64,000 nucleotides of DNA from DATFDN01 sp963756545 (lineage in GTDB: Bacteria; Pseudomonadota; Alphaproteobacteria; Acetobacterales; Acetobacteraceae): NCBI GenBank assembly GCA_963756545.1, contig CAVWNY010000001.1:124001-188000 (forward strand). The letters run 5' to 3'. The notes beneath the pieces were generated by a model. The model did no database searches and had not been told where the DNA came from. It was given only the letters and a program-made list of their open reading frames with translations. Made by a program: the position numbers and the translations under genes. Below are positions 25,746 through 35,379 of the stretch, piece after piece. The stretch's first letter is position 1, and each line of letters starts with the position of its first letter.

Positions 25746-26540
25746 ATGACCGATGGCAAGCCTAATTTCATATTGGTCCCCGACACCGACGTGGAGACCG
25801 TGCGCCCAAGCCGGAAGCTTGGCGCCGTGCTGCTCGAGCGGATCCGTTCCTTGGCCGTCTCGGCGGCCGGCTCGGTGCCGCTCGGTCAGGAACGGACGGA
25901 CGAAACAGTCCAGGGGTTTGGCGGCAGCGCTCCTTCCCGGCCGCGGCTAGTCTTCGGGTTTGACGCGACGGCGTCGCGCGAGCCTGCCTGGGCGATGGCC
26001 CGGAGGGTAACGGATGCGCTGGTGAAGGCGCTTCCTGGTGAACTCGATGTCGCGCTCGCCGTTCACGGCGGATCGCGCCTGCACACGTTCACGAAATTCA
26101 CCGACGACGGGCGCACGCTGCGTGACCTCGCCGCCAGCATCAATTGCGAGGCCGGTCAAACGCGGCTCCTGGCGATCCTATCGGGCAGCCTCGCGCGCCC
26201 CGGCGTCCGCGTGGTGACGTATATCGGCGATGTCTACGAGGAGTTGCTCAAACACGGGAGGAAGGTCGCGGACGAGCTGGGACGGCGAGGCATCAAGCTG
26301 TTCGTCTTCCACGACATCAGCGACTGGGCCGCGCGGCGCGATGCCGAGGTCTTCCTCGATCTGGCACGTCGGACCGGCGGATGTGTTCTGCCGTTCGACG
26401 CCAACGCTCCCGGCAAGCTTCGCGACCTCCTCGCGGCTGTCGCCGTTTTCGCGGTTGGCGGCGCCGAGCTGCTCCAGGAGCAACGCGGCCGGTTGCCGGG
26501 CGCCATGGTTCTCCTTGGCTCCCTTGGTGAGGACCGCTGA
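25746..26540 (+). CDS. vWA-like domain protein of unknown function
   Basis: A 264-residue protein. After a 60-residue polar N-terminus comes a von Willebrand A-like fold: strand RLVFGFDATASREPAW with DATAS resembling the metal-binding DxSxS motif as DxTxS, then ELDVALAVHGGSRLHTF, GVRVVTYIGDVYEELL and IKLFVFHDISDW. No membrane segment or signal is seen. The ATG at 25746 has GGAGGG 6 bases upstream. Only 26 bp separate it from the 2-oxoacid dehydrogenase genes, so it is probably the first gene of that operon, an unexpected partner. The 275 bp upstream to the divergent S53 gene holds the likely promoters but no clear boxes. Confidence 0.75.
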   Translation: MTDGKPNFILVPDTDVETVRPSRKLGAVLLERIRSLAVSAAGSVPLGQERTDETVQGFGGSAPSRPRLVFGFDATASREPAWAMARRVTDALVKALPGELDVALAVHGGSRLHTFTKFTDDGRTLRDLAASINCEAGQTRLLAILSGSLARPGVRVVTYIGDVYEELLKHGRKVADELGRRGIKLFVFHDISDWAARRDAEVFLDLARRTGGCVLPFDANAPGKLRDLLAAVAVFAVGGAELLQEQRGRLPGAMVLLGSLGEDR

Positions 26541-26566
26541 TCGGACATCATCTCGGGAGGCCACGG

Positions 26567-27799
26567 TTGAAGAACTCCGTCCCCTTGCGCCTGCACGTCC
26601 CGCAGCCGCCCGCCCGGCCGGGGCAGGAAGCCGACTTCGGCTGGGTCAAGGTGCCCGACGCAGGCTCGGTCCCTCGTCCCGACATCGCCGAGGAGCCGCA
26701 GGCGATGCGCGAACTGGCCTACGCGCTGATCCGCGTGCTGGACGACGAGGGGGTTGCTGTCGGGCCGTGGAATCCCAGGCTGGACCCAGCGACGCTGCGC
26801 CGCGGCCTGCGCGCGATGATGCTGACGCGGGCCTACGACGAGCGGATGTTTCGCGCCCAGCGCCAGGGCAAGACGTCGTTCTACATGCGCTGCACCGGCG
26901 AGGAGGCCATCGGGGTCGCGCAGGCGATGGCACTGGACCACCGGGACATGATCTTCCCGACCTATCGCCAGCAGGCGATCCTTATCACCCGGGGCTGGCC
27001 GCTGGTGGACATGATGAACCAGGTGTTTTCCAACGCAGGCGACCGGCTGAAGGGCCGCCAGATGCCGATCATGTACTCCAGCAAGGAAGCCGGGTTTTTC
27101 TCGGTTGCCGGCAATCTGGCGACGCAATTTCCGCAGGCGGTCGGCTGGGCGATGGCCTCGGCCATCAAGGGCGACGACCGGATCGCGGCGGGGTGGATCG
27201 GCGAGGGCGCCACCGCCGAGGGCGATTTCCACCACGCCCTGACCTTCGCCAGCGTCTATCGCGCGCCCGTCATCCTGAACATCGTCAACAACCAGTATGC
27301 CATCTCGTCGTTCCAGGGGTTCGCGGGAGGCGAGCACACGACCTTCGCGGCGCGCGCCCTCGGTTATGGCCTGCCGGCCTTGCGTGTCGACGGCAACGAC
27401 TTCCTGGCGGTGCATGCAGCGACGCGCTGGGCGGCCGAGCGGGCACGTTCGAATCTGGGGCCGACGGTCATCGAGTTGTTCTCGTACCGCGCCTCGGCAC
27501 ATTCCACGAGCGATGATCCGAGCAAATACCGCGCCGCCGACGAAGCCAGCCATTGGCCGCTTGGCGATCCCATCGCACGCCTGGCGGCGCACCTGGTCGC
27601 GCTCGGGGAGTGGTCGGCGGAGCGGCAAGACCAGTTGAAGGCCGAGGTGGATAGCGAGGTACGCGACGCCCAGCGCGAAGCCGAAAGCCACGGCACGATG
27701 GGCACCGGCGAGCATCACAGCCCGGCGACGATGTTCGACGACGTCTTCAAGGAGATGCCCTGGCACCTTCGCCGGCAACGCCAGGAAATGGGGTTCTGA
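26567..27799 (+). CDS. bkdA1: Branched-chain 2-oxoacid dehydrogenase E1 alpha subunit
   Basis: Thiamine-diphosphate-binding alpha subunit of the decarboxylase that starts oxidation of 2-oxoacids from Leu, Ile and Val to acyl-CoA. The 410-residue protein starts at a TTG at 26567 with GGGAGG 6 bases upstream. It contains the TPP motif from GEGATAEGDFHHAL to NIVNNQYAIS, FYMRCTGEEAIGVAQAMAL, and the phosphorylation-loop equivalent YRASAHSTSDDPSKYR that marks branched-chain rather than pyruvate enzymes. The next gene starts after 2 bp. Confidence 0.92.
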   Translation: MKNSVPLRLHVPQPPARPGQEADFGWVKVPDAGSVPRPDIAEEPQAMRELAYALIRVLDDEGVAVGPWNPRLDPATLRRGLRAMMLTRAYDERMFRAQRQGKTSFYMRCTGEEAIGVAQAMALDHRDMIFPTYRQQAILITRGWPLVDMMNQVFSNAGDRLKGRQMPIMYSSKEAGFFSVAGNLATQFPQAVGWAMASAIKGDDRIAAGWIGEGATAEGDFHHALTFASVYRAPVILNIVNNQYAISSFQGFAGGEHTTFAARALGYGLPALRVDGNDFLAVHAATRWAAERARSNLGPTVIELFSYRASAHSTSDDPSKYRAADEASHWPLGDPIARLAAHLVALGEWSAERQDQLKAEVDSEVRDAQREAESHGTMGTGEHHSPATMFDDVFKEMPWHLRRQRQEMGF

Positions 27800-27801
27800 C
27801 C

Positions 27802-28815
<1,014 letters not shown>

Positions 28816-28816
28816 C

Positions 28817-30055
28817 ATGGGCCGCTACGTGTTCAAGCTGCCCGACGTCGGCGAAGGCATCGCCGAGGCGGAGGTCGTCGGCTGGCACGTCGAAGTCGGC
28901 GACACCGTCGCCGAGGACGACCCGTTGGTCGACGTGATGACGGACAAGGCGACCGTGGAAATACCGTCGCCCCGGGCTGGCCGTGTTCTCGCGATCACCG
29001 GTGGTCCAGGCGACAAGGTTCGCGTCGGCTCCGAGCTTTTGGTCCTCGAAGCCGAGGGCGATGCGCCGGAGCGGGAACCGACGGGCGTGACTCCGGCCGC
29101 GTCGCCCCCCTCCCCCCGGCCCCCTCCCGCAAGGGGAGGGGGAGTCGAACCGGGAGGAGGAAGGGGGCCGACCGAGAAGAAGCCGCTCGCCCCCCCCGCG
29201 GTGCGACGGCGCGCATACGAGCGCGGGATTGCCCTGCAATTCGTTCCCGGCACCGGGCCGGGCGGGCGCATCGGCCAGGCCGATCTTGATGCGTACGTGA
29301 GCTCGGGGAGACGCGCGCCGTTGGATGCCGCGCGTCCGGGCGCGCGTGCCCGCCGACAGGACATCGAGGAAATCAAGATCATCGGACTGCGGCGTCTCAT
29401 CGCCGAGCGCATGCAGCAGTCCAAACGGCGAATCCCACACTACTCCTATATCGAGGAACTCGACGTGACCGCTCTGGAGGAGCTTCGCGCGCACCTCAAC
29501 GACCGCTACGCGACTGACCGGCCGCGTCTGACATTGCTGCCGTTCCTGATCGCCGCGCTGGTTCGCGCCCTTCCACGGTTTCCGCAAGTCAACGCGCTGT
29601 TCGATGACGAGGCCGGCATCGTGCGTCGCCATGCCGGCGTGCATGTCGGCATCGCCACGCAGACGGAGCAGGGGCTGATGGTGCCGGTCGTTCGCCACGC
29701 CGAGGCGCTGGACCTCTGGCAGGCGGCTTCCGAGATCGCGCGGCTCGCGACCGCCACGCGTGACGGCAAGGCGGCCCGCGACGAGCTGAGCGGCTCCACC
29801 ATCACGATCACCAGCCTCGGGCCGATCGGCGGCATCGTGACCACCCCCGTGATCAACTACCCCGAGGTGGCGATCATCGGCGTGAACCGGATCGTCGAGC
29901 GGCCGGTGGTGCGTGACGGGCAGATCGTGGTTCGCAAGATGATGAACCTCTCCAGCTCCTTCGACCATCGCGTCGTGGACGGCTGGGATGCGGCGCGGTT
30001 CGTGCAGGAGTTGAAGGGGCTGCTCGAGCAGCCTGCGACGCTGTTCATCGACTGA
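28817..30055 (+). CDS. bkdB: Branched-chain 2-oxoacid dehydrogenase E2 (dihydrolipoyl acyltransferase)
   Basis: Core acyltransferase, 412 residues. Residues 1-80 form the lipoyl domain with the lipoylated Lys44 in MTDKATVEI. The peripheral subunit-binding domain is near 124-162 (APPAVRRRAYERGI, GTGPGGRIGQADLDAYV). The catalytic domain ends with the His-Asp motif FDHRVVDGWDAARF. The hinge between lipoyl and binding domains (about residues 95-119, SPRPPPARGGG and onward) is encoded by a copy of a GC-rich palindromic repeat rather than ordinary Ala-Pro linker. The frame stays open, so the enzyme should be made. Start ATG at 28817 follows E1 beta by 1 bp. Confidence 0.93.
   Translation: MGRYVFKLPDVGEGIAEAEVVGWHVEVGDTVAEDDPLVDVMTDKATVEIPSPRAGRVLAITGGPGDKVRVGSELLVLEAEGDAPEREPTGVTPAASPPSPRPPPARGGGVEPGGGRGPTEKKPLAPPAVRRRAYERGIALQFVPGTGPGGRIGQADLDAYVSSGRRAPLDAARPGARARRQDIEEIKIIGLRRLIAERMQQSKRRIPHYSYIEELDVTALEELRAHLNDRYATDRPRLTLLPFLIAALVRALPRFPQVNALFDDEAGIVRRHAGVHVGIATQTEQGLMVPVVRHAEALDLWQAASEIARLATATRDGKAARDELSGSTITITSLGPIGGIVTTPVINYPEVAIIGVNRIVERPVVRDGQIVVRKMMNLSSSFDHRVVDGWDAARFVQELKGLLEQPATLFID
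29099..29175. repeat. GC-rich palindromic repeat lying in frame inside the E2 gene
   Basis: Contains a perfect 9-bp stem CCCCCTCCC (29120-29128), loop GCAAG, and GGGAGGGGG (29134-29142), flanked by further C-rich and G-rich arms. The core CCCTCCCGCAAGGGGAGGGG closely matches, in opposite orientation, the intergenic element at 16254-16341. It encodes about 25 Pro, Gly and Arg residues in the linker between the lipoyl and subunit-binding domains. Confidence 0.7.
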
Positions 30056-30066
30056 GGAGGAAGCCG

Positions 30067-31458
30067 ATGAACCGCGCCAAGGTCCTCGTGGTGGGCGGCG
30101 GCCCAGGCGGCTACGTGGCCGCCATTCGGGCGGGGCAACTGGGGTTGGACACCGTTCTCGTGGAGGCCGACCGGCTCGGCGGCACCTGTCTTATCAGGGG
30201 CTGCATCCCGTCCAAGGCGCTCATCCACGCGGCCGGAAAGTTCGATGCGATGCGCCACGCGGTCGGCGGCGACGCGGTCGGCATCACCTTGCGGGATCCG
30301 CCGTCCATCGATTTGCCCAAGACGATTGCCTGGAAGGATGGAATTGTCGACCGGCTCAGTGGAGGCGTCGGCAGTTTGCTGCGCCGGGCGAAGGTTCGCG
30401 TGCTGGTCGGTTGGGCGACATTCTCCGACGCCAAGACATGCACCGTGCGGACCGCCACTGGCGTGGAGACGGTCCGAGCGGAGCACGTCATCCTGGCGAA
30501 CGGCTCGGAGCCGGCAGCCTTGCCCGGATTGGAACTGGGCGGTCCCGTGATTTCGTCCACCGAGGCCCTGTCGCTGGATCGGGTGCCCGGACGGCTTGTC
30601 GTGGTCGGCGCGGGCTACATCGGCCTGGAGCTGGGAACGGCTTTCGGCAAGTTGGGCTCCGAAGTCACGGTCGTCGAGGCCCGTGACCGCATCCTGCCGA
30701 ACTGGGACGAGCCGTTGACGAACCCCGTGAGGCGCTGGCTGGAGCGCGCGGGCGTGACCCTGCACCTTGGCGCCCGCGTCGAGGGGATCGAACGCACGGA
30801 GGCCGAGGCGATCGTGCGGATCGGGAATGGCGCGATCGTGGCGGCCGACCAGGTACTCGTGACGGTCGGCCGCAGACCGCGGACCCAAGGCTGGGGCCTG
30901 GAGGCGATGGGCATCGATATGATCGGGCCGTTCGTCGGGATTGACGAACGCTGCCGGACGTCGATGCGCGATGTCTGGGCCATCGGCGATCTCGTCGGCG
31001 AGCCGATGCTCGCGCACAAGGCGTCGTTCCAGGGCGAAATGGTGGCCGAGTTGATCGCGGGCGCCCGGCGGCGCTTCGATCCCGTCGCCATCCCGGCGGT
31101 CTGCTTCACGGACCCCGAGATCGTCAGCGTCGGCCGGAACCCGGAGGACGGCGGGGAAAATGACCGCGACGTGATCGTTGCCCAGTTCCCGTTCTCCGCC
31201 AACGGCCGCGCGCTCGGCATGGAGGCCGGAGAGGATGGGGGCTTCGTCCGGGTGGTTGCGCGGAAAGACGATCACCGCCTGCTCGGCGTCCAGGCGGTCG
31301 GCGCGCACGTCTCCGAACTGGTCGGCGAATTCACGCTGGCGCTCGAGATGGGAGGGCTGCTCGAGGACGTGGCCGCGACGATCCACGCCCACCCGACCCT
31401 CACCGAGGCGTTCCACGAGGCGATTTCGCGCGCTCTCGGGCACGCGATCCACATTTAA
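30067..31458 (+). CDS. lpdA: Dihydrolipoyl dehydrogenase (E3)
   Basis: Flavoprotein that reoxidises the lipoyl group of E2 and reduces NAD+, 463 residues. It has the FAD-binding GGGPGGYVAAIRAGQLG, redox disulfide Cys41-Cys46 in GGTCLIRGCIPSKAL, the NAD-binding GAGYIGLELGTAFGKLGSEV, and the C-terminal active-site His-Glu in HAHPTLTEAFHEA. The ATG has GAGGAGGAAG upstream and lies 11 bp after E2. As last gene of the operon it is probably dedicated to this complex. Confidence 0.94.
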   Translation: MNRAKVLVVGGGPGGYVAAIRAGQLGLDTVLVEADRLGGTCLIRGCIPSKALIHAAGKFDAMRHAVGGDAVGITLRDPPSIDLPKTIAWKDGIVDRLSGGVGSLLRRAKVRVLVGWATFSDAKTCTVRTATGVETVRAEHVILANGSEPAALPGLELGGPVISSTEALSLDRVPGRLVVVGAGYIGLELGTAFGKLGSEVTVVEARDRILPNWDEPLTNPVRRWLERAGVTLHLGARVEGIERTEAEAIVRIGNGAIVAADQVLVTVGRRPRTQGWGLEAMGIDMIGPFVGIDERCRTSMRDVWAIGDLVGEPMLAHKASFQGEMVAELIAGARRRFDPVAIPAVCFTDPEIVSVGRNPEDGGENDRDVIVAQFPFSANGRALGMEAGEDGGFVRVVARKDDHRLLGVQAVGAHVSELVGEFTLALEMGGLLEDVAATIHAHPTLTEAFHEAISRALGHAIHI

Positions 31459-31561
31459 GCGCAAGCACGAGGTCCGAGGGCGCCCTGAAGGAACTCACGC
31501 GCACTTTAGCTGCGGTTCGCAGGCGAATCGCCTTATCGTTCCGCCCTGGAGAGATGTCTCG

Positions 31562-32819
31562 ATGGGTGTCTCAAGAGCGAATGGGCCAAGAGGCCGGTCC
31601 TCCTGCCGGTGTTGCGGGGGTGGGCTGATCCCGTTTCTCGATCTTGGCGTCACGCCGTTGTGCGAGAACTTCCTCACCGCGGAACAGACCGAGGGCGGCG
31701 AGACATTCTATCCCCTTCATGTCAGGATCTGCGGCACGTGCTGGCTAGCCCAGATCGGCGAGTACGTGTCGCCGGACCAGATTTTCAGCGAATACGCTTA
31801 CTATGCCTCATTTTCCCAGGCGTGGCTTGCCCATGCCCGGGAGTTTGCGGCGCGCGCGACTTCGCGCTTCGCGCTTGGCGCAAGCAGCTCCGTCGTCGAG
31901 GTGGCCAGCAACGATGGTTATCTGCTGCGCAACTTCGTCGAACAGGGCATTCCCTGTCTTGGGATTGAGCCGGCCGCGAATGTCGCCAAAGCGGCCGAGG
32001 CTGCGGGCGTGCCGACATTGGTGGCGTTCTTCGGCCGCGAGCTTGGCGTCGAGCTGGCGGCACAGGGCAAGCGTTGCGATTTGATCATCGGCAACAACGT
32101 GCTGGCCCAAGTGCCCGACCTCGACAGCTTCGTCGCGGGGCTGCGCGCCCTGCTGAAGGACGCAGGCGTGCTGACGCTCGAATTCCCGCATCTGTTGCGG
32201 CTGATGGCGGGGAACCAGTTCGACACGGTCTATCACGAGCACTTCTCGTATTTCTCGTTGTTCGCGGCCGAGCGCATCCTCTCCACGCACGGATTGCGCG
32301 TGTTCGACGTGGAGGAGCTGTGGACGCACGGCGGCAGCCTGCGCGTCTTTGCCTGCCCCGGCGAGGCCAGCTGGGACGAACAAGAGGGCGTGCGGCGCGT
32401 CCGCGAGAGCGAACGGGAATCCAGGCTTCAGGATCTCGCGACCTACGCGGCGTTCGGTGCCCGCGTGGCAGAGACCAAATGGAAACTTCTGGAGCTACTG
32501 ATCCGGCTGAAGCGACAGGGCGCCCGGATCGTCGGCTACGGCGCACCCGGCAAGGGAAACACCCTGCTCAACTACTGCGGTATCCGCACGGATCTTCTGG
32601 ACTTCACGGTCGACCGCAACCCGTACAAGCACGGCCGCTTCCTGCCTGGCACCCGCATCCCGGGTACTGGCGCCGGAGGCGCTCGACGCGGCGCGGCCGG
32701 ATTACGTGCTGATCCTGCCCTGGAATCTGAAGGCCGAGATCATGGAGCAGCTCGGTCATGTGCGGGGCTGGGGCGGTCACTTTATCGTTCCTATACCGGA
32801 ACCGACGGTCGTCGAATGA
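31562..32819 (+). pseudogene. Sugar C-methyltransferase (NovU/TylC3-type), broken by a +1 frameshift near its end
   Basis: SAM-dependent methyltransferase of the three-part type that adds a methyl carbon to nucleotide-activated keto-sugars. An N-terminal zinc-binding part (CRCCGGGLIPFLDLG) precedes the SAM site VVEVASNDGYLLRNFVEQG, then YHEHFSYFS and the C-terminal GYGAPGKGNTLLNYC. After TRIP at about 32660 the frame changes. One extra G in the run at 32661-32664 shifts reading, and the normal ending (ALDAARPDYVLILPWNLK to PIPEPTVVE) continues in the next frame to a TGA at 32817-32819. Unshifted reading instead runs on into the nucleotidyltransferase gene. Either a real recent mutation or a sequence error. 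The ATG at 31562 has GGAGAG upstream. Confidence 0.85.
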
Positions 32820-32845
32820 GTTCCATGCGGCATGGAGGCACGGCG

Positions 32846-33700
32846 ATGAAGGTTGTGCTGTTTTGCGGCGGCCAGGGGCTGCGCATGCGCGGGGCCGGCA
32901 GCGACGACGTGCCCAAACCCATGGTTCAGCTCGGCACGCGGCCGATCCTCTGGCACCTGATGAAATACTATGCCCATTGGGGCCACACCGATTTCGTCCT
33001 CTGCCTGGGCCACAAGGGCGCTTCGATCAAGGAATTTTTCGTCAAGTACGAGGAGTGGATCGCCAACGACCTCGTGCTGACCAGCGGCGGGCGGAAGATA
33101 CAGCTTCTCCGCCGCGACGTGGAGGATTGGCGGATCACGCTCGTCGACACCGGGCGGGAAGCGAGCATAGGTGAGCGGCTGCTGGCCGTGCGCGCCCACC
33201 TGGAGGGCGAGCCGATGTTTCTGGCGAACTACAGCGACGGCCTGACGGACTGTCCGTTGCCCGCGATCGTCGACCGCCTGGACCAGACGCAGGCGGTCGG
33301 CGCCTGCCTGGTGGTGCGTCCCGGCATCTCGCTGCACTTCGTGCATCACGCCCCGGATGGCCTGGTCACCGGCGTGATGGACCCGGAGCAGGCAGACAGT
33401 TGGGTGAATGCCGGGTTCTTTGTCTTTCGCCAGGAGATCTTCGACTATCTGCGTCCCGGCGAAGAACTGGTGGAGGAGCCGTTCCAGCGGTTGATCGCGG
33501 CCCGCAAACTCGCCGCCCTGCCCTACAAGGGGTTCTGGCGCTGCTGCGATACTTTCAAGGATCTGCAGACCTTGGAGGCGCTGCTGCAGCGCGGCACGGC
33601 ACCGTGGGAGCTGTGGCGGCGCTTTGCTCCCGGCCGCGGCCCGTCGCATCAGGCCCCGCAGACCGTCACGCGGCCGGCGACGGCGTGGCTGGCGGGCTAG
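32846..33700 (+). CDS. Sugar-1-phosphate nucleotidyltransferase (RfbF-like)
   Basis: Activates a hexose 1-phosphate with a nucleoside triphosphate. The 284-residue protein has the signature start MKVVLFCGGQGLRMR, then PKPMVQLGTRPILWHLMKYY, FLANYSDGLTD (metal-binding Asp) and WVNAGFFVF. It resembles glucose-1-phosphate cytidylyltransferases, including FVLCLGHKGASIKEFF, but no CDP-glucose 4,6-dehydratase gene is evident nearby. I chose the ATG at 32846, with GGAGG 8 bases upstream. An ATG at 32816 overlapping the restored methyltransferase stop (ATGA) is an alternative. Lies within the surface-sugar cluster. Confidence 0.85.
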   Translation: MKVVLFCGGQGLRMRGAGSDDVPKPMVQLGTRPILWHLMKYYAHWGHTDFVLCLGHKGASIKEFFVKYEEWIANDLVLTSGGRKIQLLRRDVEDWRITLVDTGREASIGERLLAVRAHLEGEPMFLANYSDGLTDCPLPAIVDRLDQTQAVGACLVVRPGISLHFVHHAPDGLVTGVMDPEQADSWVNAGFFVFRQEIFDYLRPGEELVEEPFQRLIAARKLAALPYKGFWRCCDTFKDLQTLEALLQRGTAPWELWRRFAPGRGPSHQAPQTVTRPATAWLAG

Positions 33701-33709
33701 GCGCGTCGC

Positions 33710-34366
33710 ATGCTGCCTCTTGCCCTTTGTCCGCGTGCGGGGGAGCCGCTGGCCATCCTGTGCCTGGGCGCGCACGCGGACGACATCGAGATCGGCGCCG
33801 GGGGCGCGATCCTTGCGCTGCTTGAGCGGCATTCCGGAAGCCGCGTGCTTTGGGTCGTGTTCTCCGCCACGCCGGAGCGGGCGGCGGAGGCGCGATCCAG
33901 CGCCGGCGCCTTTCTGGAACGGGCCGGATCGGCCGAGGTGGCCGTCCATGGCTTCCAAGATGGATTTTTCCCTTCCGAATTCCGCCCGATCAAGCGAACT
34001 TTCGAGAAGATGAAGGCGTTCTCTCCGGACTTGGTCCTGACCCACCACAAGGCCGACCACCACCAGGACCATCGGATGGTCGCCGAGCTGACCTGGAATA
34101 CGTTCCGCGACCATGTGGTTTTGGAATATGAGGTTCCCAAGTATGATCCCGACCTGGCGAACCCGAACGTGTTCATTGCGCTGAGCCAGCGGCACGCCGA
34201 TGCGAAAATCGCCGCGCTGATGACGCATTTCGCGAGCCAGGGCTCCCGGAGATGGTTCGCGCCGGAGACCTTCCTCGCCACGTTGCGGATCCGGGGCGTT
34301 CAGGCGGCCGCGCCTTCGGGCCTTGCCGAGGGGTTTTACGCTCCCAAACTGCGGCTGCTCCCGTGA
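33710..34366 (+). CDS. PIG-L (LmbE-like) family deacetylase
   Basis: Zinc-dependent N-deacetylase acting on N-acetylated sugars or conjugates. The 218-residue protein has the metal motif LCLGAHADDIEIGAGG (family consensus HPDD, here HADD), and the second site THHKADHHQDHRMV. It follows the nucleotidyltransferase by 9 bp, and its TGA shares a base with an ATG of the next frame. In surface-sugar clusters such enzymes often deacetylate a nucleotide-sugar intermediate; the substrate here is unknown. Confidence 0.87.
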   Translation: MLPLALCPRAGEPLAILCLGAHADDIEIGAGGAILALLERHSGSRVLWVVFSATPERAAEARSSAGAFLERAGSAEVAVHGFQDGFFPSEFRPIKRTFEKMKAFSPDLVLTHHKADHHQDHRMVAELTWNTFRDHVVLEYEVPKYDPDLANPNVFIALSQRHADAKIAALMTHFASQGSRRWFAPETFLATLRIRGVQAAAPSGLAEGFYAPKLRLLP

Positions 34367-34383
34367 TGGGAAGAGACTCGAAA

Positions 34384-35379
34384 ATGAATATGGAAGTTGC
34401 CGACGCCCGGAACCCCGGTCGCGGCATCGCGCGGGTCCGCACGATCGTTTCGTTGCAAACCCATTACCTCGACAAGCCGCTGGTCAGATTCCTCGAGAGC
34501 CTCACGCGAGCGCTGCCGGGGCACGACGTTCGCCTGCTGATGCACCTGCCGCCGGGCGTGCCGAAGCCGCCCCTGCTATCGGGCCTTCCCCACCACTTCG
34601 TGACCACGCCGGAGATCCGCAACCCGGACTACGTCAACAAGGCTGCGGGCGGCGCGGACTGGCGCATCTGGCGCGGCGGCCACACCGACCTGATCGCGCT
34701 GCACTTCTTCAACGCGCACCCGACTTACGACCGCTATTGGTTTCTGGAATACGATGTCCGTTTCAGCGGCCCGTGGGGCGACTTCTTCGCCTATTTCGAG
34801 CCGGACGACGCCGATCTCCTGAGTTCCAGCATCCGTCGCGCCTCGACGCATCCCAACTGGATGCACTGGCCGACGCTGCACGCTCCCGCCTCGGCGGGAA
34901 CGCTCTCCGATGCCGACCGGATCTGCAACTTCATGCCGATCACCCGCATCTCGCGCCGCGGGCTGGAGGCGATCGACGCGGCGTACCGGGCGGGCTGGGG
35001 CGGCCATTGCGAGGTGACCTGGCCGACCATCCTGCACCGGGCCGGGCTGACCCTCGCGGATTACGGGGGCGACGGCGAGTTCGTTCGCCCCGGAAATCGG
35101 AACCGCTTCTATACCAACACGCCACTCAACGAGGATCTCCGGCCGGGCTCGCTGGTGTTCCGCCCCGCCCGCGCGCTGCCGGGATTTCGTCGCAACCGGC
35201 TGTGGCATCCGGTGAAGCCGCTGCGGGCCAAGCTGCGCGAGGACGCGCGCCACGCCTGGGTTAGGCTGAAACCCCATCTGCGCTGGCTGGGCACGAGCCC
35301 CACCAGGCTGCCTGACCTTCCCCCGGTCACCGGCTGGTCAAAGGAGGCCATGCACGGTCCTTTTCGGCGATCACGGTGA
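34384..35379 (+). CDS. Unrecognised protein in glycan cluster (possible glycosyltransferase-like)
   Basis: A 331-residue soluble-looking protein that I do not recognise with certainty. The N-terminal half begins RVRTIVSLQTHYLDKPLVRF and has Rossmann-like strands. The central YDRYWFLEYDVRFSGPWGD recalls the acidic motif of nucleotide-diphospho-sugar enzymes and of DUF3405-type proteins. No membrane segment is seen; the C-terminus is basic. The ATG at 34384 has GGGAAGAG upstream; 34366, overlapping the deacetylase stop, is an alternative. It overlaps the opposing epimerase gene tail-to-tail by 53 bp. Position suggests sugar transfer or recognition, which is inference. Confidence 0.65.
   Translation: MNMEVADARNPGRGIARVRTIVSLQTHYLDKPLVRFLESLTRALPGHDVRLLMHLPPGVPKPPLLSGLPHHFVTTPEIRNPDYVNKAAGGADWRIWRGGHTDLIALHFFNAHPTYDRYWFLEYDVRFSGPWGDFFAYFEPDDADLLSSSIRRASTHPNWMHWPTLHAPASAGTLSDADRICNFMPITRISRRGLEAIDAAYRAGWGGHCEVTWPTILHRAGLTLADYGGDGEFVRPGNRNRFYTNTPLNEDLRPGSLVFRPARALPGFRRNRLWHPVKPLRAKLREDARHAWVRLKPHLRWLGTSPTRLPDLPPVTGWSKEAMHGPFRRSR

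Noticed and set aside
31178..33700. A single 840-codon reading frame covering methyltransferase and nucleotidyltransferase, as a bifunctional enzyme
   Set aside because: Its first part is antisense-like sequence inside lpdA, and the linker between the two enzymes is frameshifted sequence whose correct reading is conserved in another frame.
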